This document shows, piece after piece, positions 17,412 through 26,133 of a stretch of 36,039 bases of DNA. Made by a program: the position numbers and the translations under genes. Below the pieces are notes generated by a model. It made no database searches. It was not told the DNA's origin and worked only from the letters and a program-made list of their open reading frames with translations. The stretch is taken from positions 1-36,039 of the forward strand of contig NZ_AEWI01000029.1 in the NCBI RefSeq assembly GCF_000191885.1, given 5' to 3'. The stretch comes from Anaerophaga thermohalophila DSM 12881. Lineage in GTDB: Bacteria > Bacteroidota > Bacteroidia > Bacteroidales > Marinilabiliaceae. The first letter of the stretch is position 1. Each line of letters starts with the position of its first letter.

Positions 17412-17768
17412 TTATTTTTTGCCGATTGACTGGCGCATCATTTGTATACCGTCCTCCACATTCGGTGCAATGTTCAGCACTGTGTCGAGCTGCGATACGG
17501 CAATCAGTCGTTCCACAGCCGGTTGAAGGCCGGCAATAACAAATACTCCCCCGGCATTTTTACACAACCGGTTGGCGACAAGTATGGAACTTAATCCTGA
17601 TGAATCACAATAATTGCATTTACTTAAATCGAGCAGAATGTTCTTTTCACCATTGCCCGAAAGCAAAACAATTTCCGACTTCAGATTGGGAGCTACATTG
17701 GTGTCGAGCTTTTCTTTCAACACTTTTACCACCATAAAATCATCGATTTTATCAATTTTAAAGTCCAT
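17412..17768 (-). CDS. STAS-domain protein (anti-anti-sigma factor type)
   Basis: A 118-residue single STAS domain. The conserved loop with the phosphorylatable serine is NYCDSSGLSSIL at about residues 52-63. In the SpoIIAA/RsbV type the serine of D-S-S/T-G is phosphorylated by a GHKL kinase, which controls binding to that kinase or to another partner. No such kinase or phosphatase is adjacent; the nearest GHKL-type gene is the siaB homologue 9 kb away. The gene lies 27 bp after rpsA and 7 bp before rnz on the same strand. It is 118 residues, normal for the family. Function as a partner-switch regulator is by family; the target is unknown. Confidence 0.88.
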   Translation of the reverse strand: MDFKIDKIDDFMVVKVLKEKLDTNVAPNLKSEIVLLSGNGEKNILLDLSKCNYCDSSGLSSILVANRLCKNAGGVFVIAGLQPAVERLIAVSQLDTVLNIAPNVEDGIQMMRQSIGKK

Positions 17769-17795
17769 ATATTGTCCACCCTTAGTTAATATAAA

Positions 17796-19763
17796 CTATT
17801 CTTCTTCCTTTTTGTCTTTGGTTTCATCTTTCTTTTCAGAGGCTTCCATTTGATTTTTCAGGGCTGCCAATTCAGAGATGTCACCAAGGGTTGTCTTTTC
17901 AAGGCTGTCTTTGAGCTTTTTAACACCTTTTTTGGTGTTTTTGGTCTGACTCTTTTTAGCCGATTGCTCTTCCGAACGTTTCTCATCTTCAAAGACACGT
18001 GAATGAGAAAGAATGATGCGCTTGGCGCCTTTATTAAACTCAATCACTTTGAAAGGCAACTTTTCATCGGCTTTGGCCTGACTTCCGTCTTCCTTTACGA
18101 GATGACGGGGTGTGGCAAAACCTTCAACACCGTACGGTAATGCAATTACGGCACCTTTATCGAAAATGTCAACTATTGTACCTTCATGAATGGAATCCAC
18201 GGTAAAGATGGTTTCAAAAACATCCCATGGGTTTTCTTCCAATTGCTTGTGCCCTAAGCTCAAACGACGATTATCCTTGTCGATATCGAGAACAACAACC
18301 TCGATCTCTTCGCCAACATTGGTAAACTCGGCCGGATGCTTCACTTTCCTGGTCCACGAAAGATCCGAAATGTGAATTAGTCCGTCAATACCTTCTTCAA
18401 TTTCAACAAACACGCCGAAGTTAGTAAAGTTACGAACTTTTGCCTTGTGTTTGCTGCCAACAGGGTATTTTTCTTCAATATTATCCCACGGATCGGGCTT
18501 AAGCTGCTTCATTCCCAGCGACATTTTGCGCTCCTCACGGTCGAGGGTCAAAATCTGGGCTTCTATTTCATCACCCACCTTCAGGAAGTCTTGTGCACTT
18601 CTCAGATGCTGCGACCATGACATTTCAGAAACGTGTATGAGTCCTTCAACGCCCGGTGCTATTTCAACAAAAGCACCATAATCGGCCATAACAACCACTT
18701 TTCCTTTCACTACATCACCAACTTTCAGATTTGGATCCAATGAATCCCATGGGTGTGGAGTCAGCTGTTTAAGTCCCAGAGCTATACGCTTCTTCTCATC
18801 ATCGAAATCGAGAATGACCACGTTAAGTTTCTGATCGAGCTGTACGACCTCCTCCGGATGCGAAACGCGTCCCCAGGAAAGGTCTGTTATATGGATCAGT
18901 CCGTCTACACCACCAAGATCGATAAAAACACCATAAGAAGTGATGTTCTTGACGGTACCTTCGAGAACCTGACCTTTTTCCAGCTTGGAAATAATCTCTT
19001 TCTTCTGTTGCTCCAGTTCAGCCTCGATAAGTGCTTTGTGGGAAACAACAACATTTTTGAATTCGGGATTGATCTTAACTACTTTGAATTCCATGGTTTT
19101 ACCCACGTACATATCGTAGTCGCGAATGGGCTTCACATCAATTTGTGACCCGGGAAGAAAAGCTTCAATACCAAATACATCAACGATCATACCTCCTTTG
19201 GTTCGGCACTTGATGTATCCCTTAATAACTTCATCTTTTTCGAGAGCCTCATTAACACGATCCCATGAGCGGAGAGCTCTTGCTTTTTTGTGAGAAAGTA
19301 CCAGCTGACCTTTTTTGTCTTCCTGACTTTCTACATATACTTCAACCTTATCGCCGACTTTCAGGTCGGGGTTGTAACGAAATTCGTTACGGCTGACGAT
19401 ACCATCTGATTTGAAACCGATGTTAATGACAACCTCACGCTTGTTCATGGCGATTACGGTACCGTCAATCACTTCTTTTTCGGAGATGGTAGACAAAGTT
19501 TTGTCATACATCTTCTCCAGTTCCTTCTTCTCAGAACCTTTGGCTTCTTCGACCAAATCGCCGTTTTCATACTTATCCCAATCGAAATCAGCATTAGCTG
19601 TTTCAACGGTTTCAACCTCCTGGTCTTCTTTTCTTGTTTCTGTAACCCCGGACGACTCTTCGTTGGCTTCTTCTGCCTGTGGAGCCTGTTCCTCAACTTT
19701 TTCGTTTACTTCCGAAGCATTTTCCTGCTCCTGTAAGTTTTCTTTTTCTTCAAATTCTGCCAT
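17796..19763 (-). CDS. rpsA: 30S ribosomal protein S1
   Basis: A 655-residue S1 protein, which holds mRNA on the 30S subunit. It has an acidic, low-complexity N-terminal extension (residues 1-90, rich in E, Q and A). Six S1 domains follow at about 97-163, 180-247, 265-333, 350-420, 437-507 and 524-592. The strongest repeats carry YGVFIDLGGVDGLIH, YGAFVEIAPGVEGLIH and FGVFVEIEEGIDGLIH. A lysine-rich tail (KKSQTKNTKKGVKKL) ends the protein. The extension makes it about 100 residues longer than the E. coli protein and is typical of Bacteroidota. A promoter with -7 and -33 elements lies at 19819-19847. A STAS gene and rnz follow closely. Confidence 0.97.
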   Translation of the reverse strand: MAEFEEKENLQEQENASEVNEKVEEQAPQAEEANEESSGVTETRKEDQEVETVETANADFDWDKYENGDLVEEAKGSEKKELEKMYDKTLSTISEKEVIDGTVIAMNKREVVINIGFKSDGIVSRNEFRYNPDLKVGDKVEVYVESQEDKKGQLVLSHKKARALRSWDRVNEALEKDEVIKGYIKCRTKGGMIVDVFGIEAFLPGSQIDVKPIRDYDMYVGKTMEFKVVKINPEFKNVVVSHKALIEAELEQQKKEIISKLEKGQVLEGTVKNITSYGVFIDLGGVDGLIHITDLSWGRVSHPEEVVQLDQKLNVVILDFDDEKKRIALGLKQLTPHPWDSLDPNLKVGDVVKGKVVVMADYGAFVEIAPGVEGLIHVSEMSWSQHLRSAQDFLKVGDEIEAQILTLDREERKMSLGMKQLKPDPWDNIEEKYPVGSKHKAKVRNFTNFGVFVEIEEGIDGLIHISDLSWTRKVKHPAEFTNVGEEIEVVVLDIDKDNRRLSLGHKQLEENPWDVFETIFTVDSIHEGTIVDIFDKGAVIALPYGVEGFATPRHLVKEDGSQAKADEKLPFKVIEFNKGAKRIILSHSRVFEDEKRSEEQSAKKSQTKNTKKGVKKLKDSLEKTTLGDISELAALKNQMEASEKKDETKDKKEEE

Positions 19764-19818
19764 TAATTAAACCTCGCAAAATCTATTGGTTAGACATTAT
19801 ATTATTTAAAAATCGGTG

Positions 19819-19847
19819 CAAAAATAGGAACTTTTCTCACAATACAA
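19819..19847 (-). promoter_or_regulatory. rpsA promoter
   Basis: On the minus strand TATTTTTG (19819-19826) matches the -7 consensus TAnnTTTG, and TTG (19845-19847) lies 18 bp upstream as the -33 element. Predicted transcription start is about 50 bp before the rpsA ATG. Confidence 0.65.
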
Positions 19848-19886
19848 TAATAATCTTCTAATTTTCTCATTGTTAAAATTTTTACA

Positions 19887-20018
19887 TCTGAAACGAGCAT
19901 GGCAAAGTTTGCCACAATCAGAATATGTATACGTTCTTGCATGCGAGTTCCATCCGACATTAATAAATAAATTTTATACGGATGAAACGAGCATGGCAAA
20001 GTTTGCCACAACAAGAAT
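19887..20018 (+). repeat. Repeat B, tandem units upstream of rpsA
   Basis: TGAAACGAGCATGGCAAAG begins at 19889 and again at 19983, a 94-bp period. Each copy has the perfect 15-bp palindrome TGGCAAAGTTTGCCA. Between them lies GCATGCGAGTTCCATC, shared with the copy at 34091-34284. It is followed at 20023 by a lone element A terminus. The rest of the gap to 20250 has a 14-bp direct duplication (TAATGACTAAATCC at 20081 and 20095) but no gene. Confidence 0.8.
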
Positions 20019-20022
20019 AACT

Positions 20023-20048
20023 GAGTGCAGTATAAAAAACATCTTTAT
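20023..20048 (+). repeat. Solo terminus of element A
   Basis: GAGTGCAGTATAAAAAACAT matches the left end of element A almost exactly, but no interior or right end follows. It abuts the B repeat ending at 20018, so it is probably a remnant of a deleted copy. Confidence 0.55.
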
Positions 20049-20254
20049 CTTCACTACACTACTCACTACTGACTAAAAACTAATGACTAAATCCTAATGA
20101 CTAAATCCTGCCACTTTATCACCCCGGTAAAATTCCACTTCTTCCATAATCACTTCAGAATGCCACGGGATTAAATTTAACTGATAAAACATGGAAAGTC
20201 AAATTTTCGGATTGAACCACATCGGAAATTAACAGTCGAACAAACGAAAAATAC

Positions 20255-20262
20255 TATATTTG
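20255..20262 (+). promoter_or_regulatory. Candidate -7 box for bacteriohemerythrin
   Basis: TATATTTG fits TAnnTTTG exactly, 42 bp before the ATG at 20304. No TTG is seen at the usual -33 spacing. Confidence 0.5.
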
Positions 20263-20303
20263 ACCTTCACAGAGTAGAAAGACAAACTTTAAAATAAATT
20301 ACT

Positions 20304-20702
20304 ATGCTAATTCAGTGGACCGAAGACCTCTCCGTAGGCAATGAAAAAATTGACAAAGAACACCAGCGATGGATTGAAATCTTAAACGATTTTTATGAAG
20401 GAATCAGACAGGGTAAATCAAAAGAAAAGCTGGAGGAATTGCTCGAGGCAATGCTTGATTACACAAGGTATCACTTCAAAAGTGAAGAAGCGTATATGAA
20501 ATCCTTCGATTTTCCAGGCCTGGAAGATCATAGGAAACTCCACAACGAATACGCTGATAAAATAGCCGGTTTTTATGAAAAATTAAAGAACGGGAAACTG
20601 ATCCTGTCGGTTGAAGTAACCAACTTCCTGAAATCCTGGCTTATCAATCACATCAAAGGAGTTGACCAGCAGTACGCCGATTTTGTGGCAAAAAAGAAAT
20701 AA
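20304..20702 (+). CDS. Bacteriohemerythrin
   Basis: A 132-residue four-helix-bundle protein that binds O2 at a di-iron centre. All expected ligands are present at standard spacing: H20, H57, E61 (HFKSE), H76 and H80 (HRKLH), H116 and D121 (HIKGVD). The start MLIQWTEDLSVGNEKID is the usual one of the family. It is a stand-alone single domain, not fused to a chemotaxis or GGDEF module, so a role in oxygen storage, delivery or sensing in a microaerobic or anaerobic cell is likely but not specified by the sequence. It has its own -7 box and is separated from the next operon by element A copy 2, so it is probably monocistronic. Confidence 0.95.
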   Translation: MLIQWTEDLSVGNEKIDKEHQRWIEILNDFYEGIRQGKSKEKLEELLEAMLDYTRYHFKSEEAYMKSFDFPGLEDHRKLHNEYADKIAGFYEKLKNGKLILSVEVTNFLKSWLINHIKGVDQQYADFVAKKK

Positions 20703-20721
20703 AATTTACTCCCAATCACAT

Positions 20722-20863
20722 GAGTGCGGTCTATAAAGCATCTTTGTTGCCAAAATCGAGGCATTTTAGTTTTTTATACCGAAGTTAACTCTTTGTTAAT
20801 AAGGATTCAAGAATTTAAAACAACAATAAGTTTGGCAACAAAGATGCTTTTTGTACCGGGCTC
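20722..20863 (+). mobile_element. Element A, copy 2 (MITE-like, 142 bp)
   Basis: Ends GAGTGCGGTCTATAAAGCAT and (inverted) GAGCCCGGTACAAAAAGCAT. The interior follows copy 1 with substitutions, including TTAACTCTTTGTTAAT at the apex. The flanks TCACAT and ATCCAT do not match well, so the target duplication appears degraded. The element lies 20 bp after the bacteriohemerythrin stop. The remaining gap (20864-21128) has an AT-rich stretch with weak -7-like boxes at 20878 (TATTTTTG) and 21003 (TAGGTTTG). Confidence 0.8.
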
Positions 20864-21128
20864 ATCCATAATTTTCATATTTTTGACACCATTCAATAAC
20901 AAATAGATTGTTAGATTTTTAGATATTAAGATGTAAGATAATCCATACAAACTTAATATACTGCATTTTAGCGGACAAGCCCTTTTTTATATACACAAAC
21001 AATAGGTTTGCAGCCTGTTGCAAAAGTTTAACGAACTATTTTAACAGAAAAATTTGTAAGCGTGAGACAGACCGGAGAAAGCACTTCTGAACGGGAATTA
21101 GTATACAAAATTAAAAACCAGAATTAAG

Positions 21129-22460
21129 ATGAAAATATCAATTGTCGGAACCGGTTACGTAGGACTGGTAACAGGTACATGTTTTGCCGATACAGGCGTG
21201 AATGTTACATGTGTCGATATCGATGAAAAAAAAATTACCAATCTGAAGAAAGGAATAGTTCCGATATATGAGCCGGGACTGGAGACCATGATTAAAACCA
21301 ATGTGGAAAAAGGCCGACTTCATTTTACTACCAGTCTGAAAGAAAGTATCGACCAGGCTGAAGTAATTTTTATTGCCGTAGGAACTCCTCCGGGCGAAGA
21401 CGGAAGTGCCGATCTGAGTCACGTTCTGGCTGTAGCTACCGACATCGGGAAACATCTCGACCACACCATAGTTGTTGTAACCAAAAGCACAGTCCCCATT
21501 GGAACCGCCGAGAAAGTAAGAGCAGCAGTACAATCCGAATTGAAACAGCGTGGTGAAGAAATTCCGTTTTTCGTAGCCTCCAATCCCGAATTTTTAAAAG
21601 AAGGAAATGCCATTGATGATTTTCTGAAGCCGGATCGTATTGTAGTTGGTACCGACTCCGAAGAAGCAGAAAAAGTTATTCGTCGCCTGTACAAGCCTTT
21701 CCTTCTCAACAATCATCCCATCCTGTTCATGGACATTCCATCTGCCGAGCTGACAAAATATGCAGCCAATGCCATGCTGGCCACCAAGATCAGCTTTATG
21801 AACGACATTGCCAATCTTTGCGAACTTGTTGGTGCTGATGTAAATATGGTTCGAAAAGGGATTGGTAGTGACAGCAGGATTGGAAACAAATTCATTTACC
21901 CGGGTATCGGCTACGGCGGAAGCTGTTTCCCTAAAGATGTCAAAGCCATAATCCGCACGGCCAACGCCTTTAATTATCCTCTGCGTCTTCTGCAGGCTGT
22001 CGAGAATATCAATGAAGACCAGAAGCGGATCATTGCAGCCAAAGTCAAAAATTATTTCAACAACGATGTAAAAGGTAAAACTTTTGCCATCTGGGGACTC
22101 AGCTTTAAACCCCATACCGACGATATGCGTGAGGCTCCATCCAAAGTTATCATTAAAGAGCTGCTGGAAGCAGGCGCTCATATTAAAGCCTACGACCCGG
22201 TTGCCATGAATGAAGCTAAAAAGGAATTTGGTAACACCATTCAGTATGGTCAGGACCCTTATGATGTGCTTATTGATGCAGATGGACTTTTGTTACTGAC
22301 CGAATGGCCGGAATTCCGTATTCCCAATTACAAGGTTATGGCGAAGCTGATGAATCACAACGTGGTTTTCGACGGTCGTAATATTTATGATATGGCCGAA
22401 ATGGCCGAAAACGGATTCGATTACTTTGGCATAGGACGTTCCCGAAAAAAACACGAATAA
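21129..22460 (+). CDS. ugd: UDP-glucose 6-dehydrogenase
   Basis: A 443-residue NAD-dependent enzyme oxidising UDP-glucose to UDP-glucuronate. The N-terminal Rossmann motif is [10 protein letters not shown] (residues 7-16). The catalytic cysteine is C266 in [11 protein letters not shown]. The central helical domain and the C-terminal UDP-binding domain ([17 protein letters not shown]) are complete. It is the first gene of a tight five-gene run; the next, a UDP-glucuronate decarboxylase, starts 13 bp after its stop and uses its product. Two weak -7-like boxes lie upstream, so the promoter is not fixed. Confidence 0.96.
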   Translation: MKISIVGTGYVGLVTGTCFADTGVNVTCVDIDEKKITNLKKGIVPIYEPGLETMIKTNVEKGRLHFTTSLKESIDQAEVIFIAVGTPPGEDGSADLSHVLAVATDIGKHLDHTIVVVTKSTVPIGTAEKVRAAVQSELKQRGEEIPFFVASNPEFLKEGNAIDDFLKPDRIVVGTDSEEAEKVIRRLYKPFLLNNHPILFMDIPSAELTKYAANAMLATKISFMNDIANLCELVGADVNMVRKGIGSDSRIGNKFIYPGIGYGGSCFPKDVKAIIRTANAFNYPLRLLQAVENINEDQKRIIAAKVKNYFNNDVKGKTFAIWGLSFKPHTDDMREAPSKVIIKELLEAGAHIKAYDPVAMNEAKKEFGNTIQYGQDPYDVLIDADGLLLLTEWPEFRIPNYKVMAKLMNHNVVFDGRNIYDMAEMAENGFDYFGIGRSRKKHE

Positions 22461-22473
22461 CTTAAACCAATTA

Positions 22474-23415
22474 ATGAAGCGAATATTAGTAACAGGCGGA
22501 GCGGGATTTATAGGCTCGCATCTTTGCGAAAAGCTTGTATCGCAGGGACACGATGTCATCTGTCTGGACAATTATTTTACCGGCTCCAAACTGAATATCA
22601 GTCATCTGATGGACAACCATTACTTTGAAGTGGTTCGTCATGATGTAACCCACCCCTATTTTGCCGAAGTAGACGAAATTTACAATCTGGCCTGTCCGGC
22701 TTCTCCCATTCATTATCAATACAACCCCATAAAAACTATAAAGACCTCGGTTATGGGTGCCATCAATATGTTGGGGCTGGCCAAACGAATCAAAGCTAAA
22801 ATTCTACAGGCATCAACCAGTGAGGTTTACGGCGATCCTCTGGAACACCCCCAAACAGAAAATTACTGGGGAAATGTTAATCCTATCGGTATCCGGTCGT
22901 GTTATGACGAGGGAAAACGCTGTGCCGAAAGTTTGTTCATGAATTACCACCGACAAAATAATGTTCGTATCAAGATTGTCAGGATATTCAATACTTACGG
23001 CCCCCGCATGAACCAGAACGACGGCCGGGTAGTTTCGAATTTCATTGTCCAGGCCCTGAAAAACGAACCTATAACCATCTTTGGGGATGGCAATCAAACC
23101 AGAAGCTTTCAGTACATCGACGATCTCATTGAAGGGATGTTGCGCATGATGAACTCCAGAGATGGTTTTTACGGACCGGTAAACATTGGTAATCCACACG
23201 AATTCTCGATGCTGAACCTGGCAAATGAAATTATAGACCTGACGGGCTCAGGTTCGAAAATCATATATAAACCGCTGCCTGAAGATGATCCTACCCAGCG
23301 TCAACCGGACATAACATTGGCAAAAAAGGAGTTGAACAACTGGGAACCGAAGATTGAGCTTCGCGAAGGACTAAAGAAAACCATTGAATATTTCGACAAT
23401 TTATTGACCACTTAA
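22474..23415 (+). CDS. UDP-glucuronate decarboxylase (UDP-xylose synthase)
   Basis: A 313-residue short-chain dehydrogenase/reductase. It has the NAD motif [10 protein letters not shown] at residues 7-16, DNYFTGSK, the substrate-side STSEVYGDP, and the catalytic Y-x3-K within [22 protein letters not shown] and RSFQYIDDL are typical of UXS enzymes. It makes UDP-xylose from the UDP-glucuronate produced by the preceding gene. It is often annotated only as 'SDR family' or 'NAD-dependent epimerase'; the ugd neighbour and motifs favour UXS. The rfbA gene starts 13 bp downstream. Confidence 0.9.
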   Translation: MKRILVTGGAGFIGSHLCEKLVSQGHDVICLDNYFTGSKLNISHLMDNHYFEVVRHDVTHPYFAEVDEIYNLACPASPIHYQYNPIKTIKTSVMGAINMLGLAKRIKAKILQASTSEVYGDPLEHPQTENYWGNVNPIGIRSCYDEGKRCAESLFMNYHRQNNVRIKIVRIFNTYGPRMNQNDGRVVSNFIVQALKNEPITIFGDGNQTRSFQYIDDLIEGMLRMMNSRDGFYGPVNIGNPHEFSMLNLANEIIDLTGSGSKIIYKPLPEDDPTQRQPDITLAKKELNNWEPKIELREGLKKTIEYFDNLLTT

Positions 23416-23428
23416 AACCCCCTTTATA

Positions 23429-24331
23429 ATGGCTAAGTACAAAGGCATCATTCTGGCAGGTGGTTCAGGAACACGCCTTTATCCTGCTACCCAAAGCATC
23501 TCTAAACAGATTATTCCGGTCTACGACAAACCCATGATCTATTATCCGCTCTCCGTTTTAATGCTTGCCGGAATACGTGAAATACTGATTATCTCCACCC
23601 CCGGGGATTTGCCTCTTTACCAAAGACTTTTGGAAGACGGTAAACAATGGGGTATTACCTTCGAGTATGCAGAGCAACCCTCGCCCGACGGACTGGCACA
23701 GGCTTTTCTGATCGGAGAAGAATTTATAGGAGATGATCCGGTTTGCCTGATTTTGGGCGATAACATTTTTTACGGTTATGAATTCAGTCGAATCCTAAAC
23801 AACGTAAATCCCAGTGAAAACCATGCCGTTATTTTCGGCTATTATGTCAACGATCCAGAGAGATACGGTGTCGCAGATTTTGATGAAAATGGCAATGTGC
23901 TAAGCATTGAAGAAAAACCACTCCATCCGAAATCAAATTATGCAGTTACAGGATTGTATTTCTATCCACCCGATGTGGTGAGCAAAGCAAAAAAACTGAA
24001 ACCCAGCAAACGGGGAGAATTGGAAATCACCGATCTGAACCGGCTCTACCTGGACGAAAAACGGCTGAAAACACAACTCCTGGGCAGAGGAATGGCCTGG
24101 CTCGATACCGGTACACACGACAGCCTGCTTCAGGCATCCAACTTTATTGCAACCATCGAAAAAAGACAGGGCCTTAAAGTTGCCTGTATCGAAGAAATTG
24201 CTTATAAAAAAGAATACATCAGCAGGGAACAGCTTTTAAAATTAGCCGAACCCCTTAAGAAAAACGATTACGGACAGTATCTCATAAAAATTGCAGACCA
24301 AAACCTAAAAACCATACAAAAACAATTATAA
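23429..24331 (+). CDS. rfbA: Glucose-1-phosphate thymidylyltransferase
   Basis: A 300-residue nucleotidyltransferase forming dTDP-glucose from dTTP and glucose-1-phosphate, the first step of dTDP-L-rhamnose synthesis. The nucleotide-binding signature [11 protein letters not shown] covers residues 11-21. [25 protein letters not shown] and the metal/sugar region [19 protein letters not shown] are complete. It is the usual RmlA length. rfbC begins 5 bp after the stop. The phosphohexomutase at 26208 could supply glucose-1-phosphate. Confidence 0.97.
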   Translation: MAKYKGIILAGGSGTRLYPATQSISKQIIPVYDKPMIYYPLSVLMLAGIREILIISTPGDLPLYQRLLEDGKQWGITFEYAEQPSPDGLAQAFLIGEEFIGDDPVCLILGDNIFYGYEFSRILNNVNPSENHAVIFGYYVNDPERYGVADFDENGNVLSIEEKPLHPKSNYAVTGLYFYPPDVVSKAKKLKPSKRGELEITDLNRLYLDEKRLKTQLLGRGMAWLDTGTHDSLLQASNFIATIEKRQGLKVACIEEIAYKKEYISREQLLKLAEPLKKNDYGQYLIKIADQNLKTIQKQL

Positions 24332-24336
24332 CGTTT

Positions 24337-24897
24337 ATGCAAGTACACGAAACCAAAATACCGGGACTGCTCATCATTGAGCCCGACATTTTCTCCGATC
24401 AAAGGGGATATTTTTATGAATCTTACAACAAGGAAAAGTATCAAAAAAAGGGTATTCCCTCTGATTTTGTTCAGGATAATGTCTCTTCATCAGTCAGAGG
24501 GGTGATACGGGGTCTCCATTACCAGTTGGCTCCCTTTGCACAGGCAAAGCTCATTCAGGTACTTAAAGGAAAAGTTTTGGATGTAGCGGTAGATTTGCGC
24601 CAGGGATCACCAACATTTGGAGAACATTTCCCGATTGAACTAAGTGATGACAGCCATCTGCAGTTTTTTATTCCCAAGGGGTTTGCCCACGGGTTTTCGG
24701 TGTTAAGCGACGAAGTCATTTTCTCCTACAAATGCGATAATTTCTATAATAAAGATGCAGAAAGGGGCATTAACTATAAAGATGCAACTTTAAATATCGA
24801 TTGGCAGCTTCCCGAAAACGAAATTATTGTTTCCGGAAAGGACAAAGTCCTGCCCGCATTCAATGAATCCGAAAGAAATTTTGTCTTCAAAAACTGA
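24337..24897 (+). CDS. rfbC: dTDP-4-dehydrorhamnose 3,5-epimerase
   Basis: A 186-residue cupin-type epimerase, third step of dTDP-L-rhamnose synthesis. Family motifs: FSDQRGYFYESYN near residues 19-31, DNVSSSVRGVIRGLHYQ with the catalytic histidine, LDVAVDLRQGSPTFG with the partner aspartate, and FIPKGFAHGFSVLSDE. It is the normal RmlC length and intact. It lies directly between rfbA (5 bp) and rfbD (4 bp), all in one transcript. Confidence 0.97.
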   Translation: MQVHETKIPGLLIIEPDIFSDQRGYFYESYNKEKYQKKGIPSDFVQDNVSSSVRGVIRGLHYQLAPFAQAKLIQVLKGKVLDVAVDLRQGSPTFGEHFPIELSDDSHLQFFIPKGFAHGFSVLSDEVIFSYKCDNFYNKDAERGINYKDATLNIDWQLPENEIIVSGKDKVLPAFNESERNFVFKN

Positions 24898-24901
24898 AAG
24901 C

Positions 24902-25789
24902 ATGCAACAACAAATACTAATTGTCGGAAAAGAAGGGCAACTGGGAAGTACGTTTGAAGAATTATCAAAAAGCACCGGGTGGGCAACGTTCACGTTTTCC
25001 ACAATCGATAAACTGAATCTCACCGATCCTGAATCCATCAAACAATTTTTTACCGGTAAAAAATTTGACTTCATTATAAACTGTGCTGCTTATACTGCTG
25101 TCGACAAAGCCGAAGAAGACAGAGAGACCGCTTTCAAACTCAATTCCGAAGCCCCGGCGCTCCTTGCAGAGGAAGCCGCCTCAATGGAGGCCGGTTTTAT
25201 TCATATTTCTACCGATTATGTATTTGGAGGCCGGCATTGCCGGCCCCTGAAACCCGGAGACCCCAAACATCCCGAATCGGTTTACGGAAAATCAAAGTTA
25301 CAGGGCGAAGAGGCGGTGCTTAAAAAGCACTCCCAAAGTATGATTATACGCACTTCCTGGCTCTATTCGCCATACGGCCGGAATTTTCTGAAAACCATGC
25401 TCAGGCTCGCACAGGAAAAAGAATCCCTTAAAGTGGTTTTCGATCAGGTTGGCACTCCAACCCTTGCCAGTGATCTCGCCGGTTCAATCCTCACAATCAT
25501 CCGTAAAACAGGATCGAAAGAAAAAAAATTTGTTCCGGGTGTTTACCATTTTTCCAACGAAGGCGTATGCAGCTGGTACGACTTTGCTGTTGCCATCTTT
25601 CGTGAAGCAGGTTCGGAGTGCCGCGTTTTTCCTGTAGAGTCCGGCGAGTTTCCGACGAAAGCTCCACGACCTTTTTATTCTGTGATGGATAAATCTCTGA
25701 TAAAGAATACTTATGAAATAGAAATTCCTCACTGGCAGGATAGCCTGATAAAGTGTCTGAAAAAGATAAAAAATTCCGGCCTGCTGTAA
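24902..25789 (+). CDS. rfbD: dTDP-4-dehydrorhamnose reductase
   Basis: A 295-residue SDR enzyme giving dTDP-L-rhamnose. An open frame extends upstream to 24827, but that would overlap rfbC by 71 bp. The ATG at 24902 yields MQQQILIVGKEGQLGS, which places the NAD(P)-binding motif at the usual distance, so I use it. Signatures: INCAAYTAVDKAE, ISTDYVFGG, and the catalytic pair in SVYGKSKLQGE. The C-terminal region (YSVMDKSLIKNTYEIEIPHWQ) is complete. rfbB (dTDP-glucose 4,6-dehydratase), needed between rfbA and rfbC, is not in this cluster. Element A copy 3 follows 56 bp after the stop. Confidence 0.95.
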   Translation: MQQQILIVGKEGQLGSTFEELSKSTGWATFTFSTIDKLNLTDPESIKQFFTGKKFDFIINCAAYTAVDKAEEDRETAFKLNSEAPALLAEEAASMEAGFIHISTDYVFGGRHCRPLKPGDPKHPESVYGKSKLQGEEAVLKKHSQSMIIRTSWLYSPYGRNFLKTMLRLAQEKESLKVVFDQVGTPTLASDLAGSILTIIRKTGSKEKKFVPGVYHFSNEGVCSWYDFAVAIFREAGSECRVFPVESGEFPTKAPRPFYSVMDKSLIKNTYEIEIPHWQDSLIKCLKKIKNSGLL

Positions 25790-25845
25790 AAAGGATTTTA
25801 TTGTAACTTTGTTTAGTATGTTCCTGATGTACAAATAACAAAATT

Positions 25846-26133
25846 GAGTGCAGTATAAAAAGGATATTTTTGTCAAAATCCAGGCGTTTTAAATTTATGT
25901 ATCGAAGTTAACTTGTTGTTAATGAGGATACAAAAATTAAAACAACAACAAGTTTGGCAACAAAGATGAGGGCAGTCTAAAAAGCCTTTTGACCCCTAAA
26001 TCCCCTAAAGGGGACTTTTTCAAACTGCTGATTTTTAGCAGTTCCCCTTTAGGGGTCAGGGGTAAAAATGTTAAAAATCAGCAGTTTGAAGGCTTTTTAT
26101 ACTGCACTCTAAGATGCTTTTTAGACCGGGCTC
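25846..26133 (+). mobile_element. Element A, copy 3 (interrupted by element C; 6-bp target duplication)
   Basis: Same ends and interior as copy 1 (GAGTGCAGTATAAAAAGGAT ... GACCGGGCTC). Removing the inserted element C and one copy of its 6-bp duplication leaves 140 bp, the same length as copy 1. AAAATT flanks it exactly on both sides (25840-25845 and 26134-26139). It lies between rfbD and the phosphohexomutase gene. The rest of the gap shows no gene. Confidence 0.9.
25968..26109 (+). mobile_element. Element C, copy 2 (142-bp MITE-like element inserted in element A)
   Basis: Ends GAGGGCAGTCTAAAAAGCC and (inverted) GAGTGCAGTATAAAAAGCC are the same kind of termini as element A, but the interior is different. 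It has CCCCTAAAGGGG-type palindromes and the inverted pair CAAACTGCTGATTTTTA/TAAAAATCAGCAGTTTG. It splits element A within ACAAAGATGCTTTTT. The flanks are AAAGAT (25962-25967) and TAAGAT (26110-26115). Alternatively, if the element starts one base later and ends one base later, the duplication is a perfect AAGATG. A second copy starts the window. A frame from 25989 across it is not a gene. Confidence 0.88.

Noticed and set aside
20722..20863. Target duplication for element A copy 2
   Set aside because: The flanking hexamers TCACAT and ATCCAT agree at only three aligned positions, so none is claimed.
24827..24901. Upstream extension of rfbD
   Set aside because: It would overlap rfbC by 71 bp and add 25 residues before the NAD(P)-binding motif, unlike other RmlD proteins.
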